NCBI RefSeq assembly: GCF_028769735.1
Contig: NC_088175.1
Coordinates: 6,634,001 to 6,698,000, forward strand
Direction: 5' to 3'
From: Zonotrichia leucophrys gambelii
Lineage: Eukaryota > Chordata > Aves > Passeriformes > Passerellidae
DNA: 64,000 nt
Under the pieces are notes generated by a model. The model searched no databases and was not told where the DNA came from. It worked only from the letters and a program-made list of their open reading frames with translations. The translations under genes and the position numbers were made by a program. This document shows, in pieces, positions 1-12,944 of this stretch. Within the stretch, counting starts at the first letter, position 1. Every line of letters begins with the position of its first letter.

Positions 1-392
1 ATATTTAGGGTTATTTTCCCCTGAAAGCTCAAATGGCTTTAATCAACACTGAATTTCCTCTGTTATTTTATTGCCCAGTCACTGGTGCAACACTCTTCCA
101 TCACAGCTGGATCCCCATCTGACTAAGCTGAATAATTTTCTCTCATCATCAGGTTTTGCCACCTCACTTTTCATCTGTTTCCCAGGACACCAACAGACAT
201 GCAGAACAGAACAGGATCCCTGTGTGGTGTCTTTGATACCTTCCCTCCATTAATGCTCTATCCATTAAATAGCTACTAATCCAGGAAAGGACCTTCTCCT
301 TTATCCCATGTTAAATTTTGGGTTCTAAAAGAGTATTCAATAAGAAACAGCAGTCAAATGCTTTTTGAAGGCCTGGATACAGACATAAAAAT
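1..392 (-). mobile_element. Ancient CR1/L3-type LINE, reverse-transcriptase fragment
   Basis: Read on the minus strand, this is a decayed piece of the reverse-transcriptase domain of a non-LTR retrotransposon. At about 310 down to 256 the translation HGIKEKVLSWISSYLMDR matches the family pattern HGIRGKVLSWI..WL.DR. Just upstream (about 365-392) is a frame-disrupted version of the DFxKAFD block. Further downstream two GAT codons at 145-150 sit where the catalytic Asp pair (F/YADD box) belongs, followed by KLFSLVR. The last 60 bases still resemble the block after the catalytic site, ending near ENNPKY, so the copy continues beyond the left edge. Stops and frameshifts rule out function. Family placement (CR1 versus L3-like) is from recalled consensus; LINE identity is well supported. 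Confidence 0.8.
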
Positions 393-399
393 TGAGTAT

Positions 400-1536
400 G
401 CAAATATAAATCAAGTGAATCTTAGTAACATTCGTCACCAAATTAATAGATTTGCAACACACTGCTTCTTTCACAATTGACATACCAGCTGTTCTATATG
501 CCTAATTAACTGTATGCCTAACAATGCATCCATATGTTTTCAGTTTTTTTCTGGGGTTGGATTTTAGGAGGGCTTTTGTTTTTGTTAGGTCTTGATTTTA
601 GGTGGGAGTTTTTTGCTTGGTTGGTTGGGGGTGGGTTTTTTTCCTTTTATTTTTTGGGTTTGGTTTGGTTGTTGTTGTTTTCCCCAAACAATAATTTGCC
701 TGGTATGAATAGAAAATTTACTACCTTAGATGCCACGTGAATGTTTTTTAAGTGGTGCCACTTTTGCTCCTTACTATTCCTTTGTATTGATGCCACTTAA
801 AAGACTGTGGTATATAACACAGTAACTCTGCAGCTTCACCTCTGAACTCTGCTGGTATTTCATGGCAAACACCACATGGTTTTGATAATCCTGTTATATT
901 TACATTTTCATGTAGTTTTTAGTTTCTATGTATTATTTTCTTTCTAATGAAGACTCACTATCATCTTGTTCTAGAAATTGCTTTTTAACAAAACAAAACA
1001 AATTTTATTTTCAGCTTCCAGGACATTTGAAAAACTGGGGACTTCCTATATTTTTGCATTCATACAGACACTTGTCTTCTCCCTACAGAAGGTCTCAAAC
1101 CAGATGCATGTGGTGATGGAGGTCCATGCTGCCCCCCTCACCACATGGCAGGTGATGAAGGACTCAGCAATGTCAGCAATCCTTCCCTTCCTTCAGCAGG
1201 ATTATCCCAGGAAAGTGATCAATAGAAAAAAGTGGTTTAATCCAGCAGTCAGCAACAGGTATCTCGAGCAGAACTCTAGAGATCCTGTATGCTACACAAA
1301 AAAGTAAAGCACCCAGAGAATGTTAAGTATTCTCCATAGACAAAAACATGCAAACAGACAAAAGCAGTGCTGTGCAAACTGACCAAATACTGGCATTTTT
1401 CTTAGGAAGGTTTGGACATCTGACTGGAGCAGATTCAACAATCACTCTCCTCTGAAAGAAAGCCTTAGGCAGGGAGTCAGAGACAGACCAGCCATTGGCA
1501 GTCAGAAATTGCCAAGTCACAGAACCACAAAAAAAC
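400..1536. other. Unassigned noncoding sequence with a T/G-rich tract
   Basis: No gene or repeat family recognised outside the low-complexity tract at about 541-690. Open frames of 60-110 codons in this interval show no protein family features and no splice-site context that I trust. Confidence 0.5.
541..690. repeat. T/G-rich low-complexity tract
   Basis: About 150 bases almost free of A and C on the plus strand, with runs such as TTGGTTGGTTGGGGG and GTTGTTGTTG. It is the complement-type counterpart of the A/C-rich tracts at 54.2, 56.9, 58.1 and 59.7 kb. The hydrophobic 68-codon open frame over it is a by-product of composition. Confidence 0.75.
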
Positions 1537-1765
1537 CATAAACTGGAAGGGGTGTCCAGCAGCTCTCTGATCCAGCATTTGCTAAAGCGGAGCCACCATC
1601 AAGGTTAAATCAGGCTGCTCATGGCTGCATCAAGGTGCATTTGAATCTCTCCAAGGATGGAGTTCCCACAGCCTCCAGGTTCCCATTCCACAGCTGGGCC
1701 ACCTGACATGGGACTTTTCCCCCACTAACACCAAACAGAATTTCTCTTCTTGCCTAAAGCCTCTG
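1537..1765 (-). mobile_element. CR1 LINE fragment, 3' part
   Basis: Minus-strand CR1. The plus strand shows the reverse-complement hallmarks of CR1 3' regions: a block around 1640-1660 reading as 'aatctctccaaggatggagt', then 'cccacagcctcc' and 'cattccacagctgggcc'. This order (clause 'grouped phrases' of CR1-F-like subfamilies) fits my memory of avian CR1, but the copy is diverged and lacks a clean ATTCTATG tail. Not coding. Confidence 0.6.
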
Positions 1766-1769
1766 GTGA

Positions 1770-4228
1770 GGTGTCAGAGGTTTCAGTGTGGAAAGGGCAG
1801 GGAACAGCTGGGGAGAGGTGAGCCCACATTTGCCTGTCGTTATTTGGTGAGCCCACAAGCCCACATTGGCCTGTCTGTGCCATCTCCCTGGCTCTGGAGG
1901 CACCACTGCCCCTCGTTCTGCCACTGCAGGTCCTGATAACTCAGAGTTTCAGGGAGGAAAACTCAATAACTTTAGCTCTGGCTGAACAGGCACCTCCACT
2001 TGCAGCACTCCTGCCAGCAGCACAGCTCATCCATGGCTGGGCACCCTCTAACTGAGGCCACCACTCACTGGTAAATGTCCTCACACTGCCTTCTTCCCAT
2101 CCCATCCCCCAGGAATTTTGGCATCAAACCTCCTCCAAAGGTAAGGCTTACATTCCTGACTATTAAAGATGACATTATCCATACAGATGAAAACTGGATA
2201 AACCTCAACCAGTTGGTAAAAAAGCTGTTTAGACCTGCAGGCAAAATTCCTGTTCCTGGCATCCAATTCTGTTATGTAAAATTAAAGAAAAGGAAATTTG
2301 AAATAATACAGGAATGCCTCCTCAGGCCACCTGCTTGTGTTCTCCTCCCCTTACAGCCAGTCACTCCCAAACCCTGCCTCCCCTGCTGGAGTCCAGAAAT
2401 TCATTTCCCAGTACCCAAAGGCTCCAGCAGCCTGGGGTCGTAAGGGAATCCTGTCAGAGATAGTTTTGTCCTGACCCAATTCCCTTTCTAAGGTAAGGAA
2501 GGTATTACATATACCTGAGCAACTCCTGTTTGCTGAAAAGCCAATATTATATTTCAGTTTGCACAACTGTAGTGGTAAATAAAAATATCTCTTTTAAGTG
2601 TCTTAGAGGCTTTAAAAAAACCAAAGAAATTATGCACAGGTTTTCAGTTTACCAAATTTACTTAGCATTTAAAGAACCATCACACCAAAGACTGCTTTAA
2701 GATACATAGCAGTAGGGGAAAGGAGTATGAAAGTATAAAAAGATCCAGAAAAAAACCCAGATTATACACATGACAATTAAACTGAAATTTTTTTTATTTT
2801 TGTTTGAAGTCAGCCCCTGGACAACACAGACTGCACAGACTGAACAGTCTGCATGACCTCAAGGCTTCACTCTAAATATTATTTTGTCACATAAGAGAGG
2901 AAAACCTGACAAAGTACTTGAGAACTCTGTGCAGCCTCTGATACATCCTGAAAAAATTGTTCAAGTAGGGTGGTAAAGAAATTCTAATCATGTTGAGAAA
3001 ATACCTTTGTGCTGTATAAAAATAATCTTTATTAGTAAGAGATTTTCTACTCTGAAAATCAGGTTTTCAGAATGAATCAAAGATCCCATGGAGAACAGTC
3101 AAAAATTGCGCTTTGAAGAGGTATTTGTTATTTACTAGTTTTTGTAAGAATCAGCTCAAGAAGTAACCTGATTACAACTGGACAGGACCTAGAAAAATAG
3201 TTGGAGAAAAACCTTGATGCTTCTTGAGTCAACCTTCAGCATCTCTACTCAGGATATTTGAGATTTTATTTCTGTCCAGGTTTGAACATGCTGTTCCATA
3301 TCCAAAAACTTGCTCTCCACTAATGCATAAGATATATTTTGTTGCCAAGCATCTATGCAAAACATCTTAAAATAATGAGGAGATTTAATATGATTTAATC
3401 ATATTAAATAGAGAGACATTAACAGCAATTCTTACAGGAAAGAACTCCTAAAAGGAGGGAAAATGGCAAAAAACAAAGCAAGGATAACAGAAAATAATCT
3501 CAGTAGTACAGCAGCCAAAGACTGATAAACAAGAACAGCCATTGCATTGTGATATACAAGATGTTCATTACTCATGACTCTGAGCAACAGCAGATCACTT
3601 TGCATATTTATTAATTCTTGTATTACAATGCTGGCAATAAAGCGTGGTGTTTGTCATTAAATGCTGGATATAAAAAAGCAGGCAGAATAAATTGCTTTAG
3701 TCTCTGTACATGACCAGAAACTCTGTAGCACCAATAAATAAGTGCTTGAGGGACATTAATTTATTTTCATGCACAATTCTGTTGTGTTCATGTCACGTTA
3801 ATTCTTTGTTTGGACAGGTGAGTAGCTGGAGCTGAGGGAAATGTACAATCCCCAATGTCATGAAGACTAGCTTGTACACTGATGGGCAGAAAGTTTGCAA
3901 GTGAAGGTTTAAATAGTTCCCATGTCCCCTGAAACCAAATTATAGCCCAATGTATCTTCAGGACATGGAGGTTGGAATGATGTACCAATGTGGGTTTCTG
4001 AAATCTAATGACACCCTTCTAAAATTCCCCTCTGGCCTCATCTCTCAATGACAGCCACTGGTAATTCCTCCTCCAGAAATTTAAGCACAGAGACAAATCA
4101 GATGAAATTCAGACTGCTAAAGGATCAATACTGGCAACTGGTGCACATAATCACCAAAAAGCACGACTGTTTAACTCAGCCCTTGGATACCTCTTGTGTC
4201 CCCCTCTCCATGCCCATGACTGACTTTC
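1770..4228. other. Unassigned unique noncoding sequence
   Basis: No recognisable gene or repeat family. It contains a small imperfect duplication at about 1817-1885, where the phrase GTGAGCCCACA occurs twice, and an AT-rich perfect inverted repeat at 3383-3409. A possible 28-base exon-like segment at 2113-2140 is discussed in the findings but not called. Confidence 0.5.
3383..3409. repeat. Perfect 11-bp inverted repeat
   Basis: Arms ATTTAATATGA (3383-3393) and TCATATTAAAT (3399-3409) are exact reverse complements separated by the 5-base spacer TTTAA. It is AT-only apart from one pair, so it may be chance in an AT-rich background. Confidence 0.7.
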
Positions 4229-4278
4229 TTCAGAAATTTGAAGCTCTTCTTTCTTCAGAAATTTGTAGCTCTTCTTTC
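4229..4278. repeat. 25-bp tandem duplication
   Basis: The 25-base unit beginning TTCAGAAATTTG and ending CTCTTCTTTC occurs at 4229-4253 and again at 4254-4278, differing at one base (A versus T at unit position 13). It lies directly before the CR1 copy at 4345. The near identity suggests a recent slippage or duplication. Confidence 0.9.
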
Positions 4279-4344
4279 TTTCTTAGCTCATTCTTTTCCA
4301 AATGCCCCTTTGGTCAATGGATTTTTTGCACCTTCAGTTTTCAC

Positions 4345-4612
4345 TTATAACAGAATTATTGAATCATTAGCTTGGAAAATATCCCTAGCATCACCAAGTC
4401 CAGTTGTTAACCCAGCACTGCCAAGTCCAGCACTAAACCCTGAGTTCCTGAGTGCCATATCTGCATGTCTTTTAAATGCCTCTAGGGATGGTGAGTCAAT
4501 CCCTTACCTCCATGGGCAGCCTATTCCAGTGCTTGACAACCATTTCAGTGAGAATGCTTTCCTAAGATCCAACATAAACCTGTCCTAGCACAACTTGAGT
4601 CAATCCTTCAAA
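4345..4612 (-). mobile_element. CR1 LINE, 5'-truncated 3' end
   Basis: Minus-strand CR1 3' untranslated region. On the plus strand it opens with a decayed tail (GAATTATTGAATCATTAG), then GCTTGGAAAATATCC, a block reading AACCCAGCACTGCCAAGTCC at about 4411-4430, GCCTCTAGGGATGGTGAGTC, GGGCAGCCTATTCCAGTGC and ACAACTTGAGTC. This is the standard order for avian CR1 3' regions. The copy is severely 5'-truncated, as nearly all CR1 insertions are, and has no coding capacity left. Confidence 0.88.
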
Positions 4613-4619
4613 CCTGACA

Positions 4620-7600
4620 ACCTGACTCACCAGTACACATCCATATGTGCCCTATAGAGGGAACAGTGAATTGCACTGATAGAAAATATGCTGAACAGAT
4701 CCATAAAAAAATGGACTTATGAAGACCAGGCAGCATCACAGATTGAAATCCAAATCATATACAAACCTTCCACACATGCAGATACATATTTTCAGGATAC
4801 ATTTTTGACCATAAATAATATGCAAGATCTCATTATTTTATGGAGGAGATTTCATCAAGTGACCTTGACAGATCCCTCACAAACCAAGTTTGGTACCAAA
4901 ACAAAACAGAAACATACAGAGAAAAAAAAAATTCAAACAGACCAAAAAACACTTTTCCAAAAGAAAAACCCCAAAACCACTGAATCAAACCTCACTATAT
5001 CAATGAATGATGGCACGTTGCCTTTGCAGGAAGGCAAAGGTGTCAAACAACCAGCCATGTCAAAGATTTTGTCTTCCAGCTTTGTACAAGTGCATTGATG
5101 TGGTTCAGCTAATATGGCAATTGTAGAGCCCCTGCATTCTCCTCACACTTACCATTTTCAGGCCAAGAGTAGATGTTTATAGCCTTTCCTCTTTGCCACA
5201 GGTTGAAATGTCTGTAATTAGCCAGCCAATCAATTAAAATTCTAATGGAGGAAAGCCAAAGGTCAAAGCAGAATATCATATTGGGTGAACCAGAGTAGTT
5301 TAATGTGGTCAAATGAGACCCATTCCTGCTGGAATTATATTGACATGTTCTGCCAAGGTATTCCTTGCCATTCCTGGCCCCCATCCCTTGACACAAGAAC
5401 AAATCTAATTGGTGTTTGGAGTAAATTCCCAGTTTGACCTTGTTGTGTCATTCTGAACATGCATATCCACAAGTGGAGACAAAACAGTGGCACTCACAAG
5501 AGCAGAAATGAGACACTGAGACCTCAGGTTATGATCAAAGTGCGTGCCCGGGAGCAAAACTGAACAGACCATTGGACTAAAAGCTTGGTGTCCTGCTAAA
5601 AGTCCTGCTGAACCACATTCTGACACAGTGGGCCTGTCTTGGACAGGCTGCTGAAGCTCTCTTCCTCCACATTCATTTTCTTGTTGTATTCCTCAGTCAC
5701 AGGAGGCTTCATAACAGACAAGTCTTCCATGGAGACAGCTGAGAACTGTCCATGAAATGTCAGTTTTGTCACAAACAGACTAAAGTTCAGCCCACATGGA
5801 GCTCTTCCATGTGAGATGAGGTCAAGCCAGACAGATCTGTGCAAGTTTTAATTCTGATGGATCCAGAATAAACATTTAATGTTATGCTACAAGAGGAGAG
5901 AAAAAAAATTGGCAATTGTGAAGATGAATGCTTCCCCTCCTCCACAAATGTTAAAGGAACCTGTTCTACACACAAGTTAGCTTCAACCCTGTGACCCACC
6001 AAGTTGTTTTGGGGTACAGTGTGTCACCAATCATTTGCTGTAATGTACCATAGCTCTAAATATATGTAATATATATAAATATACACATACATCCGTTTCA
6101 ATTTAATCCATCTATTTAGATCCCCATAAAAGGCACTTCAGGGACAGCAGCTTGTCCTTGGATGTGCAGCACTTCATCACAGCTCCATTTCAGCCTGGAA
6201 TTGCACTGAAAGGCCTCACTGGTGGCCCAGAAAGGTCAATGAACACAGACAGTACCAGGACCACTTGGCTCTCAGCAGCTGCTTTATCCAAGACCCCAAG
6301 CAATCACTAAACTCTATTTTCCAGTGATTTAAACTCTCAGCCTAAATACTCTGCTACCAAATTACAGGACACAGATCAGGAGAAACACAACTGCTGCTGC
6401 TACTATAAGTCTGGAAAAAAACCCCAGACACCATAAACCAATGCTTTGTGAGTTTTTATATTTTGTTTTTAAATTTGGATATTTCTCTGAATCCATTACC
6501 ACTTTGATTTTTCTCCAGACTTTGTGCTCCTAACACAAAAAAATCCTTCACCTCCTTTCTGACTATTGTCAGCTGAAGAGCTCCTAAACACAGCTGGCTG
6601 TGGGTGGCAGCAGGAGGCTGAATTGGCAGAAAATTTCTGGCTCAATACTGTTATCAACAAAAGCAACTCTCTGAGGCTACCCATTACTGTTTCATATTTT
6701 CAGGGCAGATTTCCTTGTCCCCATTGCAACCAAAAAGAAAGGTATAATTGGGCAATAGTTAAATAAGCGAAAGATCATATTTTCTTCCTACCTATGTGAG
6801 TGCAAAGGGCTCAAGCCTGAAAAAACCAGTCATTTGGACAAAAGCAAGGCAAATAAAGTCTGAGTAAGCTCTTACTCTAATTAGAGAGTCAGAGACAGCG
6901 CGTCTGCAAAAAAAGATTAAGAAAATAACATTCTTTGATATTTTCTGGTCAGTGTGGGGTTTTTGTGTTGTGATTAGAGGAAGAATTTTCCAAAATAAAA
7001 ACACTTTTTAAACAAAACTTTCTTTCTGTCCTATGCACAGAAGACCTCATTAATTAAAAAAAAAGAAAGAAAGCAAGCAACTAAACAACAAAAGTCAACT
7101 ACCAATTCCAAAAAGTGCCATCAACAGCCCTTCACTCCCCTCACCTGCTATCAGGACCAAGAATATTTTGGGAAAGGTTTTTTTAGGACAGTTGTGCCAC
7201 TGGGCTGCAAATATTTGTGACAGAACTGTCTCCTTAGCCAGGACTGCCTGGGCAGCCAATACTCAGCAGAGATGGATCCCACCTGCCCAGCAGGGATGGA
7301 TCCCACTTTCCGTCCCTCAGTGCAGAGTCCCCCAACATCAGAGCCACAGCACAGTTCCCAGGCAGCACCTTCTGCTTGGAAGCATAGGTGAAGGCATTGT
7401 GGGCTTCATTCCCTGCAGGGGATAAAGAGCAGTGGGATATTGCTTTTCCTGCTCCCCACAGACTGCCCACCAGGCACCCCCTCCACAGCCACCCCACACT
7501 CTCCCTTTGGTGGGTCCAGACCATGAAGGACCCCAGATCCTGAAAGAGGCGGTGCAATGGACGCAAATGGCAGAAGGAATTTTGTTATCTATTGCAAGAA

Positions 7601-9700
7601 AATGGATTGGAGCCTTATTGCTGTGGTAAAATCCAACATCTGTTTATTACAAGAGTATTTCTACCAGCTTTTACCTCCTACTCCACAGCACTGCGAAGAA
7701 TGAAATTATCACAGTGGATAAATGCTATCTACATCATGTCATATAGGGCAAAAAACCCCAAACCATATTATTTTGAGTTGACAACATGCATAGAGAGAGT
7801 GCTTGCTGAGCCCACATGCCTAGACACAGACTAAAAATCCCAACCTTTTGAGACATCATTGCCAGTAAACAGAATATTTGGTTTACCCTCATGGTAACCC
7901 GTCCAGCTTCTGGAATTCAGCATTGAACAGGATGAGCCTGATCCATTTCTGGATCCAGACTAGCAGCTGTTTTGAGAGACTGGAGGTTTATCTGCATTAA
8001 AATTTTCCAAGCTGTAAAAAAATAATTTTCTAATACTCTTCTAGTAAAGATTTTATTTTCCCATAATTTGTATTTCATTAGCATTAGGTGAAAGTGTTTC
8101 CATGGAAACACCAGGGATATATAATTTCTAAATAATGAATTTTCCAAAAAGAACTCACAAAAATTAATTTCAGATTACAATGCAAAATTCTTCAAAGTCA
8201 ATTCAGTTATTAATATTATATATTTAAAGACTTTGAGCTTTTCATTAAATAATTTATATTAAATATAAATTAAGTAGTTTAATATTCCAATTACAGAAAA
8301 TAAAACACAGCAAAATACTAGACACTAAAGTCAAAATTACACTAAGTGTAATTTCACTGATTCAATGACCAAATATGTCAATATCAGTGCAATGGGTCAT
8401 ATATGATATCACTTGTGTATATTCAGATCTCTCTATACAGTTATTTTTTATTTTGACTGTAAAATATTTTAGGTCTATATCTTATTACTGTAAGCTCAAT
8501 ATTAAGATCATACGATGCATTAAAATTAAATATATTTTTTTCTGCTTAGTCATCATCTATTACAGTAAGGTGCTAACATATTCTAACTTGGGTAAGATGA
8601 TTATTAAGAATTAATTCTCCCAGCTGGGGTTTTAAACAAATAGGGAAAAACATAACCTTGAGCAGGGAAAAGTTTTAAAAAGACAGGAATTCCTCTGAAT
8701 TGTACTCTCAAAGGAAGGGAAAAGGCAAGATGAACAGGAAAAAAGGAAGAAGAGGTGCTATGGAAGATGTTATTTTCCCAGGCCAGGTGGGAAAGAAATC
8801 TCAAAGAACTTTTCGAGGTGAGAGGAAGGGGACTTGGAGCTGGGGAGGAGGGAGGGATTTTGTGTTTCTTTCACATGCCATTTCATGGTGTTATTTAGGT
8901 ACAAAACATAATTGGTAGAAATCCTGTTATGGTGTTTTGACATTGTTTCTTCATATATGTAATTTTTCTAAGGGTGAACATTTCTTCAATGATTTGCATA
9001 GTTGATGCTGCACTTGATACCAAAAAACCCTCAACCTCATGTACTTATTTATTTATATGGTTAAGTGGAACGTGAAGAACAGTACACAGCACAGATCAGG
9101 CCAGTGAACTCAAATTCTGGGGCCAGTCAGTGGGAGGTGGAGTTGTGGGTGTATTCTAGAAATATTAAAGGGGAGAAAAGAGAAAAAAGGCACAAGCTGA
9201 ATTAAATGTCAGGCAGATCCCAAAAAAATGCACTCCCAAGAACTGTCTCTGACCAGATGCCTACATAAAACTTTTAAGATAAATTGCTCTTCCCTTTCTC
9301 AAAAAAATTCTGTTTCAACATTACAGGGTAACTCTCGTGAGCCAGATTCTCTTACACGGTTTTTGTACATTAACACGATTATTAATTTAAAAAAGAAGAA
9401 TTTATTCTGATCAACTCCTCTAGGTGAAAACAGAGTCCAAAAATAAAAAAAAAGGTTGACTGAAAGCACAAAGTGGAATGTCCCACTGAGGGGAAAAGAC
9501 CACTTACAAGATGAGGTTGACAGGTGGTTTATGAAAGTTTATCCAAAGATACTTTGAAGTGGTAAATTCAAAAAGTGTGCCCAAGGAACTAGAAATGAAG
9601 GCCACGGGCTGCCACAACCCTGAAGGATGTGAGCAGTTACTATTAAAGAAAATTACTGTTAGCAGGAGCTTGATTTGGCCATGAATAAAAATAAGGGTGC
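4620..9700. other. Unassigned noncoding sequence
   Basis: Mostly unique AT-rich DNA. Visible structure includes an A-rich low-complexity patch at about 4895-4980, a TA-rich patch at about 6058-6095, a short duplicated phrase GATGGATCCCAC at about 7271 and 7297, and a 23-base AT palindrome at 8250-8272. No exon, RNA gene or named repeat recognised. Open frames of up to 136 codons have no family features. Confidence 0.45.
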
Positions 9701-12700
9701 TGCTTGAATATGCTAAACAAAAGGCTTCTTGGCACAGCTGCTTTCAGCAGCACAGCAGTTGTGCTTGTTAGAAAAGGACATGAAGTGTGTCCAACACACA
9801 GCTGCTGGGTCTGAAAGCCCACCAGGCCCCCTGCTCCCTGTCAGCTTCTCAGTGTGGGCAGCGTTACTGCAGTGTCCCACCCTCACGCATCACCCGGCCC
9901 GCCAAAAGGAGAGGACCCAGCTGCAACGTCTGAGGAAACCCTTCCCTGGAAATAGCAGGTTCGGTATTTGGGCTCAGGCTCTTTCTGTCTGTCCACAGGG
10001 AAAAATAAATAAATAAACAAAAGACAAATGGAAAACATATGTGGAAAAGCTTTGTTTTCTTAAACACTGAAAAAGTCTTTATTTCCAGTCCAGTGACTCT
10101 TTCATGAACTACATTCCTCATAAGCTTCCTTGCTTCAATGGCCTGATTTATGCTTCATCCCACCTCCTAAAAAACACTGTGAAATTGAACTGTCTAGGTT
10201 AAATCTATATGCATCCAGAAAGTCAATTTTGAGAACAAAATAATTCCAAGAGTGTAAGTAAATCCACTACAATTTATTCTATGAAACAGCAGACTCTCAG
10301 CCTGCTGTTTAGTTAACAAACTATTAATAAAGCATGTGATCCTAAAATATGAGAGGTACCATCTGCCATAGCACTATTTTTTTTTCAAACAAAGCCTGAA
10401 TTCTTACAGATAAAAGTGAATAACACCTTTTATTAAGATTTTTTTAACGTGAGAAGGTGACAGGTCAGGTCAATAAGTTACAGTAGGTGTTCTCCCACCA
10501 CACTTTGCACGTTAACCTCCAGTTTTGTGGGGAATGAGCTCAGTAGCCAGCTCAGGCTCCATAAAAGAGAACAAAGATCTGTGCTGATGTCAGGTACATG
10601 TGGCACTCCTGTGTCACTTTGTCAGAGCTCTGATCCTGATGAAAGCTAACACACTTCAGGCTTTTACCCTTGGTAGCAGGGGCATTTCGGTTCGGATCTG
10701 GAGCAGCATTTTCTCTCATCCTTGTCAGGATGAGAGGATGAGACCAGCTGCCCAGAGACAAACTTTGGGGTCCATGGAGCCATCAGCTCCCCCTGTATCT
10801 CAGACAACAAAGGCTTTATAACAAAGCTTCTACCCCAGATCACCGTGTCCTACTTTGGCACTTGTAGAGCAGTGGAAGACCATTATGGCTCTGTTACAGC
10901 AGGACTTTTGGCATGGAAACATTTTTCACTGATCCTATTTCCAGGGCAGAAAAGCTGTCATTCCAAACTACTTGAATGTAATTATGATTTTTACTGTAAT
11001 TTGGCAGACACCAGATTTTACCACAACCTCTGAACATGCAAGTTTTAATTATATATGGAAGCCTATTGAATCAATGCCTCATGCAATGAAATGGCTAAGC
11101 ACAGAATATGAATAACCCATCCTTCAAGTCTTTACTATATTGTTTGCACAAATAGTAGAAAATTTTATGAGCCATTTCTATTTTGGGGGCGGGGGAGTGT
11201 TTTCAGTTTGGTTTTTGTCTTTTTTTTTTACAAGGCAATTGACTAGCACTGTAAGTTATGATTAAGTATACGCAGCTGGAATGTTTACTGCATGTTTGCA
11301 CCTGCATGTTGAGTAATAAGACCCAAGAGATTTGATAAACCTACAAAAATCACAGAGAAAGACAAAGGATGATGGTGGATTGGAAAACAGCCTGCAGGCT
11401 TTCTTCTTAAGGGGGTCCAGGATCACGTGGGCATTCAGTTACATAGCAATGGCCTAAATATGAGCATCCTTTATTTATGCCAAGTCTGTATGCATGCCTC
11501 TCATATTATTTAAACATGAAGTAAAAAAAAAAATAAAATTGTCTTTCTTGTTAACAGGAAGTCTTCCAAAGACAGTTACTGAAAATGCATATTATTATCC
11601 TGAGGCACCATAACATCCATATTAATCTCTCAAGAGTGCTCTTGGGAGGGCTGTTTTATGATTATATAAGATGGTTTTGAATATCTTCACAAGATAATAA
11701 ACAGTGTCAGCTTCTCCCACTGCTTTCATTACTAAGTCTTCAAAAATTAGTGCATCTCCTCTTGATATGGTTTTGAATAAAACCTGAGTATTTCCTGAAT
11801 GATAGGTCAGCCTGGCAAGATTATATATATATTCAGATAATTACATTATTTCAAAGTATATTCCTTATGAAAATGTATGAAATGTACTAGACACAGCACT
11901 GTACCAGGTATAAAGACAATCAGGATGGAAAGATTCAAAGAAAACACACAACAAAAGGCCTGACAGCATATTTTGCCTTTGGAGCTGCCTTTAGTAAGAC
12001 ACTTCACTATAGTAGTTAGCAACCAGATGGAGGAGCCAAGAGTCTGCTGTTACAACTGGCACACAACATTTCCACAGCTATGGAAATATTAAAAAAAAAA
12101 AAAGCCCTAAGTAATCTAAATATATTGTCCTTTCTGTGCTTTGATATTCAAGTCCAAATTAATATTCTGGTCAGATTTTAAGAGTCTAAGTCACTCTGCA
12201 GCAAGGCACTGAGCAAATTCCTGATAAAACTCTTAAAAGTGATTATTGAGAATAGCTATTTTTGGCAGTTATTCCCAAGAAACTTGTGTTTTGCAGTGAG
12301 GATGACCAAAATCTCAGCTCAATTCAAAAGGCTAAATGCATAAATAGATGTGCTAAAATCAATGCTATGTAAGCATTCAGCAGCTTAAATCAGACACTCA
12401 AAACCTAAAAGCTGGCCTGAAAAATGCATTTTGGCTGTTCAAATACACGTTTTATGACATAACCTTACTCAGGCATCTTATAGAAAATTACATTGCAATC
12501 ACCGGTCTCCTTTAGCCAATAGGAGGGGCATTATTTAATTAACAAGCTTTGAGTTTGTACGACTTGTGTAGTACAAAATGTGCCACAGATAAGCCCCCAA
12601 GGCTACACAATTCAAACTGTTCCTGACAGAGCAATTTTTTTAACTCACAGGTGTTTAAGCCCTGCTCACTGTTGGGAGATCCCCCATTTTAGGGAGGTTC

Positions 12701-12940
12701 CCACAGTCACATTATTGCAACTCTCCTGGCACTCTCAAAACCACCTTTCCTGGCCACACACAGGGGTTGTGTGGTACTCCCTAAGGCACTCTGACTTGGG
12801 GGTTTTCCACATCCCAATTGCCACACAAAGCCTCCGGAGCCTTTACAACACAGACAACCTCTACATCCAGCTGGGGCTCCTGCCTGCTCAAAGCCTGATT
12901 TTAGCCAATATTTTTTACTCAAAGCAGCAGCTCCTTACCA
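9700..12940. other. Unassigned noncoding sequence
   Basis: A somewhat GC-richer patch at about 9730-9980 and AT-rich sequence thereafter. I see no tRNA, exon or named repeat. The stretch 12580-12940, next to the LTR at 12945, could be decayed internal ERV sequence, but I found no diagnostic motif in it. Confidence 0.4.
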
Positions 12941-12944
12941 CACA

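Noticed and set aside
541..740. Hydrophobic frame resembling a membrane protein
   Set aside because: Composition artefact of the T/G-rich tract.
8250..8272. 23-base AT palindrome
   Set aside because: Entirely A and T in a very AT-rich patch, where such palindromes arise by chance.
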